Source of the DNA: Poriferisodalis sp965208485
GTDB lineage: Bacteria; Actinomycetota; Acidimicrobiia; Acidimicrobiales; Poriferisodalaceae
DNA: 64,000 nucleotides
Direction of reading: 5' to 3'
Assembly: GCF_965208485.1 (NCBI RefSeq)
Contig: NZ_OZ242344.1
Location: 3,224,001 to 3,288,000 of the forward strand
The position numbers and the translations under genes are program-made. Below, piece by piece: positions 63,348-64,000 of the stretch. The notes below the pieces were generated by a model that made no database searches, had not been told where the DNA came from, and saw only the letters and a program-made list of their open reading frames with translations. Each line of letters begins with the position of its first letter. Position 1 is the first letter of the stretch.

Positions 63348-64000
63348 GTCCCTCGGGTCAAGCGCGTCGATCATGTCGCTGATCGCTGCGGGGGTGCTCT
63401 GGAGCAGGCTCATGGCTCGGTCGGCAGTCTCGTCAGGGTCGATTCCCAGTGATCGCGCTGTTCGCTCCCACGCGGAGGGCCGGCTTGACTTGCGCAGTGT
63501 GTAGTCCTTCTCGGCTGCTGCGAGGCCGAGATGTCGGGCCGCGGCCATGCAGATGTGCTCGACGATCTCGGCATCCTCGTAGTCGTCCAGCCCAGGCTTG
63601 AGGATGTGCGTCGTCGGGGTGTCACCGCAGGGAAGCCCCCATTGGCGCCCGTCGAAGTGCAGTGCGCACTTGGCCTGCGCGCCGCCCAAGCTGAACTGAC
63701 CGAGGTTCCCTTCGCCACCCCATGTCGACCAGTCTCGCCGGGCTCGGCGAATCCAGTCAGCGATGTCTCGGTCTGTCAGCGCCTGGACTCCGCTGCTGCG
63801 CTGAGGGGTTCCTGCGCCAGCTGGGAAGAATTGAACAGCGCCGGCGCAGTCAGCGCCGATGTCGGTCGCCAGCAAGTCAATCGGTCTCGTGCTCGAGGCA
63901 TGGTTCCTAGTTGCCCAGACATCTCGAACCTGGGCGTTGTCGGGCAGCAGCCCGTCGACCCACATGCCCACCTCATGGGGGCGACGCAACGGGGGGATGC
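63348..64000 (-). pseudogene. HipA-like toxin kinase remnant (partial at window edge)
   Basis: Minus-strand frame open to the window end. The N-terminal half is HipA-like: GMWVDGLLPDN, IGADCAGAVQFFP, GQFSLGGAQAKCALHFDGRQWGLPCGDTPTTHILKPGLDDYEDAEIVEHICMAAARHLGLAAAEKDYTLR. It then jumps to WERTARSLGIDPDETADRAMSLLQSTPAAISDMIDALDPRD, which resembles the extreme C-terminus of the family. The kinase active-site segments between them are gone. No hipB partner is visible, though one could lie beyond the edge. Confidence 0.75.

Overview
This is a GC-rich actinobacterial chromosome segment of 64 kb. Three things suggest an uncultured member of the Acidimicrobiia-type Actinomycetota. The core cluster runs in the actinobacterial order pyrR-pyrB-(pyrC-like)-carA-carB-pyrD-pyrF-mihF-gmk-rpoZ-coaBC-metK. 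There are remnants of a cell-wall-binding-repeat protein and fibronectin-III protein of the kind common in that class. The accessory genes include P450, enoyl-CoA hydratase, CoA-transferase, AtuA and amidohydrolase families. The taxonomic placement is an inference. No rRNA, tRNA, CRISPR array or replication origin was recognised.

Layout. 1-4383: the end of a tad (Flp-type) pilus/secretion locus, with the CpaF/TadA ATPase cut by the window edge, TadB, TadC, a small membrane protein and three TadE/TadG-like pseudopilins. 4432-5191: an internally deleted IS5-family element. 5260-19132: the pyrimidine and housekeeping cluster, with a PyrR-type leader and a terminator hairpin inside the first codons of pyrR. 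The gene in the pyrC position encodes a dihydroorotase-like protein that has lost every metal ligand, so it looks like a structural partner of PyrB rather than an enzyme. 19200-24530: a broken amidohydrolase, an MDR oxidoreductase, a crotonase, a P450, an MFS carrier and HU. 24611-28385 (minus): a peptide/nickel-type ABC importer (binding lipoprotein and two permeases) with no ATPase gene beside it. 28536-29362: RidA and Dtd. 29417-38459: a glycan-mannose catabolic locus with a LacI regulator, GH38 alpha-mannosidase, sugar-binding lipoprotein, two permeases and ATPase. Its two main promoters carry the same operator-like sequence. One permease has two SH3-like domains inserted in its first outer loop. 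38735-44534: a decayed CoA-transferase, a SirB1/transglutaminase-like protein, a GDPD phosphodiesterase, a GlcD-type FAD oxidase and a gamma-glutamyltransferase-like protein. 44535-52600: cell-envelope proteins (VanW, VanY-type carboxypeptidase, LytR-CpsA-Psr) separated by a decay zone that holds broken secreted-protein genes, a transposase fragment and a 102-bp MITE-like element; the zone ends with a degenerate GGDEF protein. 52767-62717: metabolic and repair genes (FAH hydrolase, AlkA-like glycosylase, AtuA, alpha/beta hydrolase, DUF4031, AI-2E-type permease, HisN-like phosphatase, CPA2 antiporter, crotonase, peptidyl-prolyl isomerase). 62755-64000: an ISL3 transposase remnant and a broken hipA.

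How it fits together. The pyr genes overlap by 4 to 8 bases and are probably transcribed from the PyrR-controlled leader. mihF, rpoZ and coaBC each have their own -10 box placed 7 to 9 bases before the start codon, which implies leaderless transcripts; the same arrangement recurs before at least ten other genes. The mannosidase locus looks like a single LacI-controlled regulon.
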